Assembly (NCBI RefSeq): GCF_000526215.1
Contig: NZ_JAFQ01000004.1
Coordinates: 6,572,001 to 6,636,000 of the forward strand
Reading direction: 5' to 3'
Source of the DNA: Nocardia sp. BMG51109
Lineage (GTDB): Bacteria > Actinomycetota > Actinomycetes > Mycobacteriales > Mycobacteriaceae
DNA: 64,000 nucleotides
Positions 46,115 to 56,752 of the stretch are shown in pieces. A model generated the notes under the pieces. The model worked only from the letters and a program-made list of their open reading frames with translations. It had not been told where the DNA came from and made no database searches. Within the stretch, counting starts at the first letter, position 1; each line of letters begins with the position of its first letter. The translations under genes were made by a program, and so were the position numbers.

Positions 46115-49100
46115 CTACGACAGCTCGGCCGCGATCGTTCGCATCACCCCTGCTCCTGGATTCCGGACGAACAGATGGTCGCCGACGACGGTCGTGAACG
46201 AGAAGGTTCCGCTCGTCATGTCTTCCCATGCCCGCAGGCGCCCCTCGTCGAACAGCGGGTCCTCAGCGCCACGAAGCACCGTGATCGGCGCCTGCACCAC
46301 GACACTGTTCTCGAAGCGGTAGTTCCCGAGCATCCTCAGGTCCGCCCGGATCGACGGCATCAGCGGCTCGACAGACGCGTCGTCGACGTCCGCTGTGAAC
46401 AGGCCGTTGTCGCGCAGCGCCCGCAGCACTCCGACGTCGGATTCACGGTCGATGTCGAAGCCATCGAGGCGTTCGAAGTTGCGCAGGTACCGCTCGACGA
46501 GCGCGGGGGACGGCCAGCCTGCCACAATGAGCTTCCTCGGAATCTCGGCGTACTGCCGCTCGAGATACTTCGTGAGCTCGTAGGCGAGCAGCCCGCCCAT
46601 GCTGTGCCCGTAGATCGCGAAAGGTCTGTCGAGGTGCGGCAGCATGGCATCTGCCAGGTCGGCGATCAGCGCCGGCATAGAGTCGATCGGAGCCTCGTCG
46701 ATGCGTTCCTCCCGACCCGGATACTGAATTGCCACTACCTCGATGGAGTTGGGCAGGTGGTCAGCCCACGGGCCGAAGACCGAAGCGCCGCCACCGAAGA
46801 AGGGCAACGCGAAAACCCGCAGCGAAGAGGTGTCCGATCGGTCCCTCGTCGTCCGGAACCAGCGCTGCGGGCCGGAGGTCTCCGGCGCCGACGCGGGGAG
46901 GTCCTCGGTGCCGGCAACCTGAGCGAGAACCTCGGCCGCGAGTTCGGTGAGGGTCGGTCCACGCATCAGGCCCATGGTCGGGAAGTCGATCTCGAGATGC
47001 TTGGCAAGCGCATTGCGGATCTGGCCCGCCATGAGCGAGTCCATACCGAGATCGGTCAGAGAGACGTCCAGCGCCAGCCGTTCGACCGGCATATCGAAGA
47101 TCCGGGCGATCTGCCGGGACAGCGCCGAGACGAGCCGCGATTCGCGTGCGTCCGAGGGGAGTTCGAGCAGCTCGGCCCGCATGCCCTCGGTACCTGATGT
47201 GGCAGCAGAGCCGGTGGGGTCCTCCAGGGAGAGATGCGCCAGCCGTGGCGAGCTGCGAATGATCGGCATGACCTGGCTGATCTTCGCCCAGTTCACGCCG
47301 AATACGCTGGCGCGGCTGATCCCCTGGGCCAGACATCTTCCGACGAAGCCGAGCGCATGGTCGGGAGAGATCGCTGTCCAGCCCATCCGTGTGAGCGTGT
47401 CGAGCTTGGTGCGGGCGACGAACCCGACCTCGCCCAGGGCGCCCCAGTTGATCGTCAATGCGGGCAATCCGAGTTCGCGACGATGAATCGCCAGTGCTTC
47501 CAGGAAACCGTTCGCCGCCGCGTAGTTGGCCTGTCCGGGCGTTCCGATATACCACGTCATCGACGAATACATCACGAACGCATCCAGGCCGAGCTCACGC
47601 GTCTGGTTGTGCAGATGCCACGCGCCGTCGACCTTCGGCCGGACGGCTCGAAGGAACTGCTCCTCGGTCATGGTGGCCAGTGCCACGTCCTCGAGCACCA
47701 TCGCGGCATGGAAGACGCCGCGCAGTGCCGGGAGCGATGCCATCCGCTCGAACAGGCTCGCGACCTCGGCCTCGATCGACACATCGGCACGTTCGAGCAC
47801 CACGGTGGCGCCCTGTGCCCGCATCGTCGCAATCGGCAGATCGTTCTCGGCGTCGATCCGAGCCCGGCGCCCGACCAGCACCACTGTGCGCGCGCCTGCG
47901 CCGACCAGCCATTGGGCGGTCCGCAGACCGAAACCCGTGTAGCCGCCCGTCACCAGGTATGTGCCATCGGCATCGAACGTCAGGTCACCAGCCGAGGCCG
48001 GATGGACGAGTACTTCCGTATCCGGTGCGATGTCGACGACGACCTTGCCGATCTGCTTCGCAGAGGCCATGTATCGGAATGCGGAAGCCACGTCGGCCAC
48101 GCCGAAATCGGTATGCGGGAGCGGGGGCAGCACACCCGATGCAACGCGCTCGAGAACCTTCGTCATGGCATCGCGACACAGCGCCGGCTCGTCGAGCAGC
48201 AATCGGTCGATGTCGATCGCGGTGTAGCTCAGATTGTTGCCGAAGGGCTTCAAGCCCAGCTTGTAGTCGTCGTAGATGTCCTTCTTCCCGATCTCCAGGA
48301 AACGCCCGCGTGGGCGAAGGAGCTCGAGACTCTTCGGAATTTTCTCTCCCTGAAGGGAATTGAGCACCACATCGACACCGTCGCAATGCTGCCGGATCGC
48401 TTCGGCGAATGTCGAAGAGCGAGAGTCGAAAACAGCCTCGACACCCAGCGATCGGAGGTAGTCTCGCTTGTCGTCGCTGCCGGCGGTGGCAACGACGGTA
48501 GCGCCGAGTGAGTGTGCGATGTGCACCGCGGCGAGCCCCACACCGCCGGTGGCCGCGTGGACGAGAACCCGCTCGCCCGCACGCAGCCGGCCCACTTCCA
48601 CCAGGGCGTACCACGCGGTCAAGTACGCCATCGGCAGCGTCGCCGCCTCGATGGCCGACACAGTCGACGGTACCGGGAAGGCGAGCCGGGCATCGGTGCG
48701 CGCCGTGGAGCCGAAGCAACCCCGCGCGAAGGCCACGACGCGATCGCCCGGGACGAGTCCCTCGACATCGGGTCCGACCTGCGTGACGACGCCGGTGCAT
48801 TCCATTCCGAGATTGTCGTCGTAGAGCCCTCCGAAAGTCGCTCCCTCCGACAACATTCCGAGCGACAGCATGACATCGCGGAAGTTCAGGCCGACGGCGA
48901 GCGGCCGGACCACGACGTCGCCCGGACCGGGGACGGGCGAGGCCTGTCGTTCGTACCGCAGCCGCTCGATCTCGGGCTCGGCGGGGACGGCCAGCGCGAA
49001 GGGGATCTCGTCCGATACCCGAGCGGGAATCGCGGCGGAAACCTCGAGGTCCTGCAGGGAGATGTGCTCGAGCCGGTCGACGAACCGTGCGTCCCCGCGG

Positions 49101-52100
49101 AAGGCGACTTCGTCTTCGGCCGTCTGCCCGTGCAGCAGCTCATCGAAGAGCTGCGCCGCGCGCTGTGCAGCGTCGGTCGCCGGGTCGAAGTCGATGATCT
49201 TCGCCCGCAGGCTGCTGCGCTCGCTCAGCAGAACCCGTAGTACGCCCCAGATCGGAACCTGCGTCAGCGCAATACGATCCTCGCGATCGAGGACATGCGC
49301 CCCACAGGTCGCCATCCAGAACCGCGGAGTCGTAGACCAGTCCAACTCTTCCACCGCCTGCACCAGCGCTACAGCACTGTAGGCTCCGTGACTTTCCATC
49401 TCGGGCAGCAGCTCGGTGGTGAGCTCCGAACCCTCGAAATCCAGATTCCACAGATGCAGGACGCCGGCCACGTCCCCGGCCTGTTCCCGCACCCGCTCCA
49501 GCACGCGCTTCAGATCCGCGCTGCTCGTCGCGCATACCCGGAATCTGTGCTCGTCGACCTGCTCGAATTCCGCACCGGGCGTGACGACAACGCCGGCGGC
49601 GCCGGCCTCCCCCACCAGGGACAGGTAGTGGTCGGCAACGCCGCCCGCGTCGGCCAGCACGACCCAGGCCCCCGGTTCGGCGCGCGGCCGATGGAGCTCG
49701 AAATCCACCTCCGGCCCGCGTGCCACGATCACCGAGTTGCACGACTCCCGCGGTGTAGCCCTATCGGAGAAGATCTGGACTTTCCCGAATCCCTTGGTGG
49801 GCAGAAAGTTTCGCCACGTCGCTTCCGACATCAGCGGATAGGTGGGCCGCAGTTCGTGATCGCCGAACTTCCACCACCCGTCGGTCGTACCGAAGGTCAG
49901 ATCCACCCAATGCGGCTGCACTGTCGCCTCGACGATCAACAGCATCCCCCGCGCTGTCAGCAGGCGCCTCACATTGTCGACGGTGGCGCCGAGATTCTCG
50001 GTGGCGTGCAGGACATTCGATGCGATGACGATGTCGAAGTAGTGCGGATCGAAGCCCTGCTCCTCGACATCGAGCTCGATGTCGAGGATTCGATAATCCA
50101 CGAAGTCGAGGTGGGCGAACCGCTGGCGTGCCTTGGCGAGGAACAGCTGTGCGACATCGGAATACACGTATTCCGCACGGTCGGCCGGCAGCTCGGGCAG
50201 CACGTAGCCGGTGGTGCCTCCCGTGCCCGCGCCGATCTCCAGCACGCGCACCGGCCGGTCGTCCGGCAGCGTTCGGACGCACTCCGCGACGACCTCGCGG
50301 ACGATTCGGTTGTACTTACCGAAAGAGAACGAAATGTCATAGAGATCGACGACCGATTGGAACTCCCGCTCCGGGAAGATGAGCTCGATAGGATTGACCC
50401 GGTTGCGGAGGACAGCGTCTTGCTCTGTTCCGCAACGCTCCAGTACGGCGTACTCGCACTGCCATTCCGGATGCTGCTCACGCAACAGGGCCAGCATCGA
50501 GCTGGTATCGACTCGGGCGGGCTCGGACCGTATCTCCCACATGTCGGCGTCATCGGCGGTAATACCGTGCAGCGTAAGCAATTCCAGCAAACGGCCGAGG
50601 TACCGGCGGTGCTTGTCGTGCACCCCCATCTCGCGCGCGGCCTCGTCCAGCGTGAAGCGCCGCCCCGCCGAGAGATCCATGCCCAGCCGGTGGAATGCCT
50701 CGGTCACGTAGGCGATGCACAGCCGGTTCATCTTCGATTCCGTCACGGCGTGGTACTCGCGGTTGAGCGGCCAGTTCCGCAGCTCGTCGATCACCGGTTC
50801 GACGGCTGAGAGCAGGGTCGCTTCGGAGGGGAGGAAATCGGCCGACATGCGGGTCTTCGTGCGCACCGGAGCCGGCCGCCAACGGTGTTCGTAGCACCAC
50901 TGGACGAGCGCGTCGCCCTGATCGGTGAGCTGGGTGATGGACTTGCCCTTGAAGCCTTCGAGCTCGGCCACGAGCGTGCCATCGTCGGCGACGATCCACA
51001 GATCGCTTTCGCAATACATGGGGACCTCGCTCGGGCGCACTCGTCCGTAGCAGTGCACGCGACCGCTCGCCTTCGCATAGAAGCTGAGCCGTTCGACCCC
51101 GACCGGCAGGTAGAGCGTCTTGGCTTCGCTGTTCGGTTCGTTGTCCATCGCGACGGTCAGCGACTGGAAACACGAATCGAGGACCGCCGGATGAATCGCA
51201 TGGCGTGGCGCCTCGTCCTGCAGCGACGTCGGCGTTTCGATCTGCCCGACGGACCTCAGATCAGCGTACGCGAGCTCGACGATCGCCTTGAAGGTCGGGC
51301 CCAGCAGCAAGCCGTTGTTCCGGAGCTTGCCGTAAAGTTCCGCGGGATCGACCTCGACGGGCAGGTCGTCGCGCAGCTGCGACAACGACGCCGGGAGCGC
51401 GGCGTCGGGTGCACCGCGGCGAAGCACGCCGACCGAATGCAGACTCCAGTCCTCATCGCCGTGCTGACGGCTGTACACCGAGTAGTGCAGCGCCGGTGTC
51501 AGGACCACCTGCACGACGGGAGCCGGGCGGTCGTCGAGGACGAACAGTGCACGGCGGAACTCGACCTCTTCGAGCGAGTAGCGGCCCGCGCCGAAGGCAT
51601 CTTCCGCACAGCCGAGCACCATGTCGAGGTACGCCGCTCCAGGAAAGACGATGGGCCCCTGGACTCGGTGATCCTCCAGCCACGGAAATCGGGCCGGATC
51701 GAGGACCAGTTCCCAGACGTATTTGCCCGGCTCGTCCGCAACGTGGCTCTCGGCGCCGACGAGCGGATGCTTCAGCGCCGGAAACCGCCGGCCGCGTGAG
51801 GACGGCGCTTCGAGCCAATACGTTTCACGCTGCCACGGGTAGAACGGCACCGGTACGCGTTCGCGGATACCGTCGAACAGGGTGTCCCATTCCACGTCGA
51901 ACCCCTTGGCGTACAGCGCGGCGAGGGACGTCAGGAGGGTGACGCGATCGTCCTGGTTCCGGTGCAGCGACGGCACGACGACGCCCTCGGCTCGCTGCCT
52001 CTCGAGTAATTCGGCGATGGCGGTCGTGTGAATGGGGTGCGGGCCCAGCTCGACGAATGCCAGGTGCCGGTCCTCGATGAGGCGATCGATGGTGGGCGCG

Positions 52101-54505
52101 AACCGCACGGGTGCGCGAACATTGCGCCACCAGTATTCGGCATCGAGCGCTCCGGTCGCGACGACATCTCCCGTGACCGTCGAATACATCGGAATGGTTA
52201 CCGGCCCCGGGGTGAGCCCGGACAGCGCGGCGAGCAACTCGTCCCGCAGCGGATCCATATGGTGGCTGTGGAACGCCACACCGACCTGCAGTACGCGGCA
52301 GAAGATCTTGTCCCGCTCGAGGTCACGCACGATCTCCTCGAGCGCGTCCGGATCGCCGGCGAGGGCGACCGATTCCGGGCCGTTCAGTGCCGCGACGGCC
52401 ACCCGCCCGCGATACGCGGTGATCCGGCGTTCCGCCTCGCTGTGCGGCAGACCGACCGCGAGCATCTTCCCCTTGCCGGATGCCTTCTGCTGCAACCGGC
52501 TTCGATGAAAGATCACCCGCACCGCGTCCTCGAAGGACAGCATCCCCGAGACGAAGGCGGCCGCGACCTCACCGATACTGTGACCGACGACGGCCGCGGG
52601 GACGATTCCCCAGCTCTGCCAGAGCGCCGCCAGTCCGAGCTGGACCGCGAAGAGGGCCGGTTGCGCGATGTATGTCTCGCCGATTCGACTGTCGGCTTCA
52701 TCCCGGAGTAGCTCCTCGACCACGCTCCAGTCGGCGTACCTGCACAGCTCGGCATCGACGCGGCCGACGGTCTGCCGGAACACCGGGTTCCGGTGGAGAA
52801 GCTCACGCGCCATACCCCACCATTGCGGGCCCTGGCCCGAGAACACGAAGGCCACGTCGGGGGTGCCGGGCGCTTTCACGCCGCGGCGGACCGCATCGAG
52901 CGGCGAACCCGCCACCACATCACGAAGGGCGGTGCGCAGCTCGTCCGCCGACGAGCACACCATGGCGAGACGGTGGTCGTAGTGTGTACGCGCCCGCGCC
53001 TGCACCGACGCGACGGCGGGCAGCAGAGCCGCTGTCCCGGGCTCTCCGAGGAAGTCGGCGTAACGGTCGGCATACGCCCGCAACGCGGCCTCCGTCTTCG
53101 CGCTCAGCACGAACAGCACGGGCTGATGTATTTCGCCATCGATCTCCACACCGGAGCACGCCGGCGCATCATCCGGAGGCCCCTCGAGGACGATGTGCGC
53201 ATTGGATCCACCGAACCCGAACGAATTCACACACGCCAGGCGGGGCCTGCCTTCGGGCCACGGTTGGCGTTCCTGGGCAAGCCGCAGGCCCAATTCTGGA
53301 AACCGAATCGTCGTATTCGGTTGCTCCGCATGAATATTCGCCGGAATTTCACCGTTTCGCACAACTAGGCACGCCTTGATGATTCCGGCGATTCCGGCGG
53401 CCGACTCGAGATGACCCAGATTCGATTTCACCGCGCCGACGATGCAGGGGTCGTGCCCGTTTCGCCCGGGAGACAGTGCCATCCCGAGAGCGCGCGCCTC
53501 GATCGGATCACCGACGGCCGTTCCGGTCCCGTGTGCTTCGACGTAGCCGATGTCCGAAGGCGCAACGCCGGCATCGCGGCAGGCATCGATGATCATTTGC
53601 GCCTGCGCGCCCTCGCTGGGGACCGAGAGGCCGTTCGTGCGACCATCCTGGTTGGTCGCGCTTCCACGGATCACGGCGTAGATACGATCGCCGTCGGTGA
53701 TCGCCGCCGACAGCGGCTTCAAGACGATTGTGCCCGATCCCTCACTGCGAACATATCCGTCACCTGCCTGACCGAACGACTTGGACCGACCTTCGGGTGA
53801 CAGGAATGTCCCCTGACTGAACCCGATGGTCGCCTCTGGACTCAGTAGCGTGCTGACGCCACCGACGATCGCCATCGTGGCTTCGCCGGAGCGGAGGCTG
53901 CTGCAGGCGAGGTGAACGGCGACCAAGGAGGACGAGCACGCCGTGTCCACGGTCATACTGGGTCCCCGAAGATCGAGCAAGTACGAGACACGATTCGCCA
54001 CAATGCAATTCGTGACACCGGCCATCGTATGACCACCGATGAGGTAGCGGTTCTCGGGATTGAGCTGGATGATCCCGTAGTCGTGACCGGAGACCCCGGC
54101 GTAGACCGCGGTCTTGGTGCCGGCAAGGCGTTCGGGAACGATGTCGGCATCCTGCAGTGCTTCCCATGTCGTCTCGAGGAAAAGGCGCTGCTGCGGGTCG
54201 ATCCGCACGGCCTCGGCAGGGGTGATACCGAAGAAGTGCGCATCGAACGACGTGACGTCGTCGAGGTATCCGCCGGATTCGGTGCAGAGATGTCCGGGGC
54301 GGCCCACAACGCGATCGTAGAAGGCGGTGTTCGTCCATCGATCCGCTGGAACCCCTCGGACGGCATCCTGCTCATCCAGCAGGAGTTGCCAGAATTCACC
54401 AGCAGTGCGGGCCTGCCCCGGGAAACGACAACCTATCCCCACGACGGCAATGCCCTCGCGTGCGGCGGAGGTAGTTTCGCTCGAGGAGTTGTGCACAGAA
54501 TCCAT
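46115..54505 (-). CDS. Type I polyketide synthase KS-AT-DH-CMT-ER-KR-ACP-TE
   Basis: This 2796-aa single-module PKS shows: KS with DTACSSSL near residue 187, EAHGTGT and NLGHLE; AT with GHSIGE near 641 and VAFHSHHM near 742, a malonyl-type pattern; DH with DHRVQGPIVFPG near 946 and HPAVLDSC; C-methyltransferase with LEIGAGTGG near 1420; ER with HAATGGVGLAAV near 1979; KR with TGGYTGFG near 2182 and a Tyr in QANYAAANG near 2324; ACP with GMDSL near 2487; TE with GHSMGG near 2634, DPLF and GDHLF. All sites look intact. This is the full set of a highly reducing, methylating iterative PKS that releases its own chain. The ATG has AAAGGTGAG upstream. Confidence 0.95.
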   Translation of the reverse strand: MDSVHNSSSETTSAAREGIAVVGIGCRFPGQARTAGEFWQLLLDEQDAVRGVPADRWTNTAFYDRVVGRPGHLCTESGGYLDDVTSFDAHFFGITPAEAVRIDPQQRLFLETTWEALQDADIVPERLAGTKTAVYAGVSGHDYGIIQLNPENRYLIGGHTMAGVTNCIVANRVSYLLDLRGPSMTVDTACSSSLVAVHLACSSLRSGEATMAIVGGVSTLLSPEATIGFSQGTFLSPEGRSKSFGQAGDGYVRSEGSGTIVLKPLSAAITDGDRIYAVIRGSATNQDGRTNGLSVPSEGAQAQMIIDACRDAGVAPSDIGYVEAHGTGTAVGDPIEARALGMALSPGRNGHDPCIVGAVKSNLGHLESAAGIAGIIKACLVVRNGEIPANIHAEQPNTTIRFPELGLRLAQERQPWPEGRPRLACVNSFGFGGSNAHIVLEGPPDDAPACSGVEIDGEIHQPVLFVLSAKTEAALRAYADRYADFLGEPGTAALLPAVASVQARARTHYDHRLAMVCSSADELRTALRDVVAGSPLDAVRRGVKAPGTPDVAFVFSGQGPQWWGMARELLHRNPVFRQTVGRVDAELCRYADWSVVEELLRDEADSRIGETYIAQPALFAVQLGLAALWQSWGIVPAAVVGHSIGEVAAAFVSGMLSFEDAVRVIFHRSRLQQKASGKGKMLAVGLPHSEAERRITAYRGRVAVAALNGPESVALAGDPDALEEIVRDLERDKIFCRVLQVGVAFHSHHMDPLRDELLAALSGLTPGPVTIPMYSTVTGDVVATGALDAEYWWRNVRAPVRFAPTIDRLIEDRHLAFVELGPHPIHTTAIAELLERQRAEGVVVPSLHRNQDDRVTLLTSLAALYAKGFDVEWDTLFDGIRERVPVPFYPWQRETYWLEAPSSRGRRFPALKHPLVGAESHVADEPGKYVWELVLDPARFPWLEDHRVQGPIVFPGAAYLDMVLGCAEDAFGAGRYSLEEVEFRRALFVLDDRPAPVVQVVLTPALHYSVYSRQHGDEDWSLHSVGVLRRGAPDAALPASLSQLRDDLPVEVDPAELYGKLRNNGLLLGPTFKAIVELAYADLRSVGQIETPTSLQDEAPRHAIHPAVLDSCFQSLTVAMDNEPNSEAKTLYLPVGVERLSFYAKASGRVHCYGRVRPSEVPMYCESDLWIVADDGTLVAELEGFKGKSITQLTDQGDALVQWCYEHRWRPAPVRTKTRMSADFLPSEATLLSAVEPVIDELRNWPLNREYHAVTESKMNRLCIAYVTEAFHRLGMDLSAGRRFTLDEAAREMGVHDKHRRYLGRLLELLTLHGITADDADMWEIRSEPARVDTSSMLALLREQHPEWQCEYAVLERCGTEQDAVLRNRVNPIELIFPEREFQSVVDLYDISFSFGKYNRIVREVVAECVRTLPDDRPVRVLEIGAGTGGTTGYVLPELPADRAEYVYSDVAQLFLAKARQRFAHLDFVDYRILDIELDVEEQGFDPHYFDIVIASNVLHATENLGATVDNVRRLLTARGMLLIVEATVQPHWVDLTFGTTDGWWKFGDHELRPTYPLMSEATWRNFLPTKGFGKVQIFSDRATPRESCNSVIVARGPEVDFELHRPRAEPGAWVVLADAGGVADHYLSLVGEAGAAGVVVTPGAEFEQVDEHRFRVCATSSADLKRVLERVREQAGDVAGVLHLWNLDFEGSELTTELLPEMESHGAYSAVALVQAVEELDWSTTPRFWMATCGAHVLDREDRIALTQVPIWGVLRVLLSERSSLRAKIIDFDPATDAAQRAAQLFDELLHGQTAEDEVAFRGDARFVDRLEHISLQDLEVSAAIPARVSDEIPFALAVPAEPEIERLRYERQASPVPGPGDVVVRPLAVGLNFRDVMLSLGMLSEGATFGGLYDDNLGMECTGVVTQVGPDVEGLVPGDRVVAFARGCFGSTARTDARLAFPVPSTVSAIEAATLPMAYLTAWYALVEVGRLRAGERVLVHAATGGVGLAAVHIAHSLGATVVATAGSDDKRDYLRSLGVEAVFDSRSSTFAEAIRQHCDGVDVVLNSLQGEKIPKSLELLRPRGRFLEIGKKDIYDDYKLGLKPFGNNLSYTAIDIDRLLLDEPALCRDAMTKVLERVASGVLPPLPHTDFGVADVASAFRYMASAKQIGKVVVDIAPDTEVLVHPASAGDLTFDADGTYLVTGGYTGFGLRTAQWLVGAGARTVVLVGRRARIDAENDLPIATMRAQGATVVLERADVSIEAEVASLFERMASLPALRGVFHAAMVLEDVALATMTEEQFLRAVRPKVDGAWHLHNQTRELGLDAFVMYSSMTWYIGTPGQANYAAANGFLEALAIHRRELGLPALTINWGALGEVGFVARTKLDTLTRMGWTAISPDHALGFVGRCLAQGISRASVFGVNWAKISQVMPIIRSSPRLAHLSLEDPTGSAATSGTEGMRAELLELPSDARESRLVSALSRQIARIFDMPVERLALDVSLTDLGMDSLMAGQIRNALAKHLEIDFPTMGLMRGPTLTELAAEVLAQVAGTEDLPASAPETSGPQRWFRTTRDRSDTSSLRVFALPFFGGGASVFGPWADHLPNSIEVVAIQYPGREERIDEAPIDSMPALIADLADAMLPHLDRPFAIYGHSMGGLLAYELTKYLERQYAEIPRKLIVAGWPSPALVERYLRNFERLDGFDIDRESDVGVLRALRDNGLFTADVDDASVEPLMPSIRADLRMLGNYRFENSVVVQAPITVLRGAEDPLFDEGRLRAWEDMTSGTFSFTTVVGDHLFVRNPGAGVMRTIAAELS

Positions 54506-54570
54506 CGCCTCACCTTTGTATCATGACTCGCAACCGTGCCCGAAAAGGGGCGAAGGAAACGCCGACGACA

Positions 54571-54837
54571 TCAATTGAACCAACGGACATACCAATCCCG
54601 TCGAAAACCCTTGTCAGTAGTTGACCGACATATGAGACGCCAGCACCGAACCTCATGACTACGAGAATTATTCTCAATCTTTCCGGTCCATCCGGTCGCA
54701 GGCACAGGCGTAGGTGCGCCTAACAATCCATAACGATCGAGAAGAAACTCGAGGTCCTCCGAAGTCGGCCCACAACCGGCAGCGGCACAGGGAGCCTCCA
54801 GATGCCACGTTTCGCAAATTTCGTTCGTTGTCGACAT
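54571..54837 (-). CDS. Small hypothetical protein upstream of the PKS
   Basis: An 88-codon frame from ATG 54837 begins MSTTNEICETWHLEAPC, contains DLEFLLDRYGLLG and ends RRDWYVRWFN. It has several Cys and Trp and a lower G/C than its neighbours. It lies 65 bp upstream of the PKS on the same strand. No family is recognised. A longer frame from 55017 exists, but the conserved-looking part begins at 54837. It could be a real small gene or chance. Confidence 0.35.
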   Translation of the reverse strand: MSTTNEICETWHLEAPCAAAGCGPTSEDLEFLLDRYGLLGAPTPVPATGWTGKIENNSRSHEVRCWRLICRSTTDKGFRRDWYVRWFN

Positions 54838-55044
54838 CGGACCTATGACCGTAATCAAGGTAAGCACCGACCTTACGCTTTCCCGGAACGATTCAAGCCC
54901 CCGAAATCTGTACAGCAAATACCGGCAGTCGGACACCGCGCAGACGCCATTAATGCTCTGGCGCGAACCATCCCTGTCCCCAACTGCTGCCACCGACCCC
55001 GCGGCCGGGCCGATCAAACAATCCCATCACAAGATACAGAGGAC

Positions 55045-55287
55045 CTAAGGGCCGTGTCCGCTCACCCACAGCTCCGAATAACCGACCTGGGTCGGTGGAC
55101 GCCACTCGCAGGACGCGTAGTACCCGCGATTGAAGTAATCATTCTTCAAACGCTCACATTCAGGATCGGGGTAGACGCCAACCAGCCTCGCCGTGCCGGC
55201 CACAGCGGCGGGAGACGATACGAGCCCGAGTACGAGTACAAACGCGGCGGTGGCAAATCCTATCGTGATTCGCAAAATCGACTGCAT
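55045..55287 (-). CDS. Small secreted protein with signal peptide
   Basis: This 80-aa protein has a clear Sec signal peptide: MQSILRIT, a hydrophobic core FATAAFVLVLGLV and an AVA cleavage site near residue 30. The mature part of about 50 aa has two Cys (PDPECERLKNDYF and YASCEWRPP) that could form one disulfide. Many small secreted actinobacterial proteins look like this; the function is unknown. Confidence 0.65.
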   Translation of the reverse strand: MQSILRITIGFATAAFVLVLGLVSSPAAVAGTARLVGVYPDPECERLKNDYFNRGYYASCEWRPPTQVGYSELWVSGHGP

Positions 55288-55605
55288 TCAGGTTTCCTTA
55301 CACTCCGAGCACACAACCCGTTCTTCGGGTCATTTATGCTCACTTTCGGCGATGACGTGCTGTCGAATAGTATCCGCACCGATCCGAGGCGTCTTGAACA
55401 TCTTTCACCTCGCCCCGACCGGGTGGAACAACTCGACATCTCCGCAGGACGGTCACAAGCACAGAGCACTACGCGTCCGTCCTTCCCCTCTGGTTTGCCC
55501 GAGTGCCGCTATGGCGGGTTTGATTAATGATGTAGCTGCCGGAGCACTCGTCTCGCCTGGTCCTCACAGGTCTGCCCAATCTCCCCGACGGCCAGGAAGC
55601 CGGAT
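55288..55605. other. Gene-free stretch before the IS630 remnant
   Basis: I see no gene or strong motif. It includes the upstream region of the small secreted protein and the presumed left boundary of the insertion-sequence remnant; I cannot find a terminal inverted repeat by eye. Confidence 0.4.
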
Positions 55606-56335
55606 GTGTTCGTCAGAGCGGTGACCTCGGAAGAAGGCCGCAAGCTGGCTCAGATCGTGCGTCGCAGTAAGCAGCCGGTGCGGATGCGGCGCGCGGTGGT
55701 GGTGATGGCCTCGGCGCAGCATCAGCCGGTGGGGCTGATCGCGAAGCTGATGCAAGTGTCGGAATCGTAGGTGCGGCAGGTCGTTCACGACTTCAACGAG
55801 AAGGGTTCGATGCACTGGACCCGAAATGGAACAGGGGCAGGCCGGCGAAGACCGATCGAGCGACGCGTGATCGGATCTGTCGGATCGCCCGGTCTGCCCC
55901 TGCGATTTGCAATGGCCGTTCTCGGTGTGGAGCTTGTCGAAACTTCGGGATGTGTTGCGTATCAACGGTATCGCCGATATCAGCAGGGAGACGTTGCGGC
56001 AGATCCTCAAAGCCGGTGGGGTGTCGTGGCAAGCCACCAAAACCTGGAAAGCCGGCAACGACCCCGAGTTCACGACCAAGATGGCGCGAGTGCTCGACCT
56101 CTACGACCACCCGCCCGACGACGGCCGGGTGGTCTGTGTGGACGAGTTCGGGCCGTTGAACCTGCAGCCGCGTGCCGGTCGCGGCTGGTTCCCGAAACGC
56201 CGGCCGGCACGACTGCGAGCGACCTACCACCGCACCCAGGGTGTGCGGCACATGTTCGGCGCACTCGACCTGGCCACCGGCGGGCTCTACTACCATCCAG
56301 CCGCCTGCATGACCGGTCGCCGACAGCCCTTCTGA
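55606..56335 (+). pseudogene. Decayed IS630-family transposase
   Basis: The reading frame starts at GTG 55606 (RKLAQIVRRSKQPVRMRRAVVV) and meets a TAG at 55768 where relatives have a Tyr. After a lost base it resumes as FDALDPKWNRGRPAKTDRATRD in another frame, then shifts again to 55907-56335 (KLRDVLRINGIADISRETLRQIL, VVCVDEFGPLNLQPRAGRGW). The Asp of the first catalytic strand (CVDEFGP) remains, but the C-terminal part with the other acidic residues is missing. It cannot make a working transposase. Confidence 0.8.
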
Positions 56336-56381
56336 TCGACGAGCCCGTCGGTGCTGTGCCAGCGACCGGCAACGGCGCGGG

Positions 56382-56702
56382 TCATTCGCCGGCCGGTGGT
56401 TGGTCGTGGATCGGGATCGTCCATGTCCACATAGTGGTTTCGCCGGTGCGAGATACCGTCGCACCGCCGTCGAGTTGCCGGAAACGGAGCAGGCCGGTGA
56501 GAAACCGGCCCGTATGCCAGCCTGCCGGGAAGATCGCGCTAGCGTGCTCGCCCAGCGCGACCACGGTACGGGCAACGTTGATGCCGCCACCGCCGGGGTC
56601 GAACCGCGGTGTGGCACATCGCATCTTGTCGGTCGCCCGCACCTTGTCGGTGCGGGTGGCGATGTCGATCGCGGGATTCATCGTGAGCGTGACGACCGAC
56701 AT
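56382..56702 (-). pseudogene. pfkB: Truncated PfkB-type phosphofructokinase
   Basis: The first ~106 residues of a ribokinase/PfkB-family sugar kinase remain: TLTMNPAIDIATRTDKVRATDKMRC and FDPGGGGINVARTVVALGEH. The ATP-binding DTSG-type motif and the C-terminal two thirds are missing, because the frame ends beside the IS630 remnant. In mycobacteria a pfkB gene lies near hspX within the DosR dormancy regulon, and here the fragment lies 50 bp downstream of an Hsp20 gene. Confidence 0.75.
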
Positions 56703-56752
56703 CGGCGCACCTTTCCGACGGCGCGGCCACGCGGCCGCACTGTGCCTGCCGG

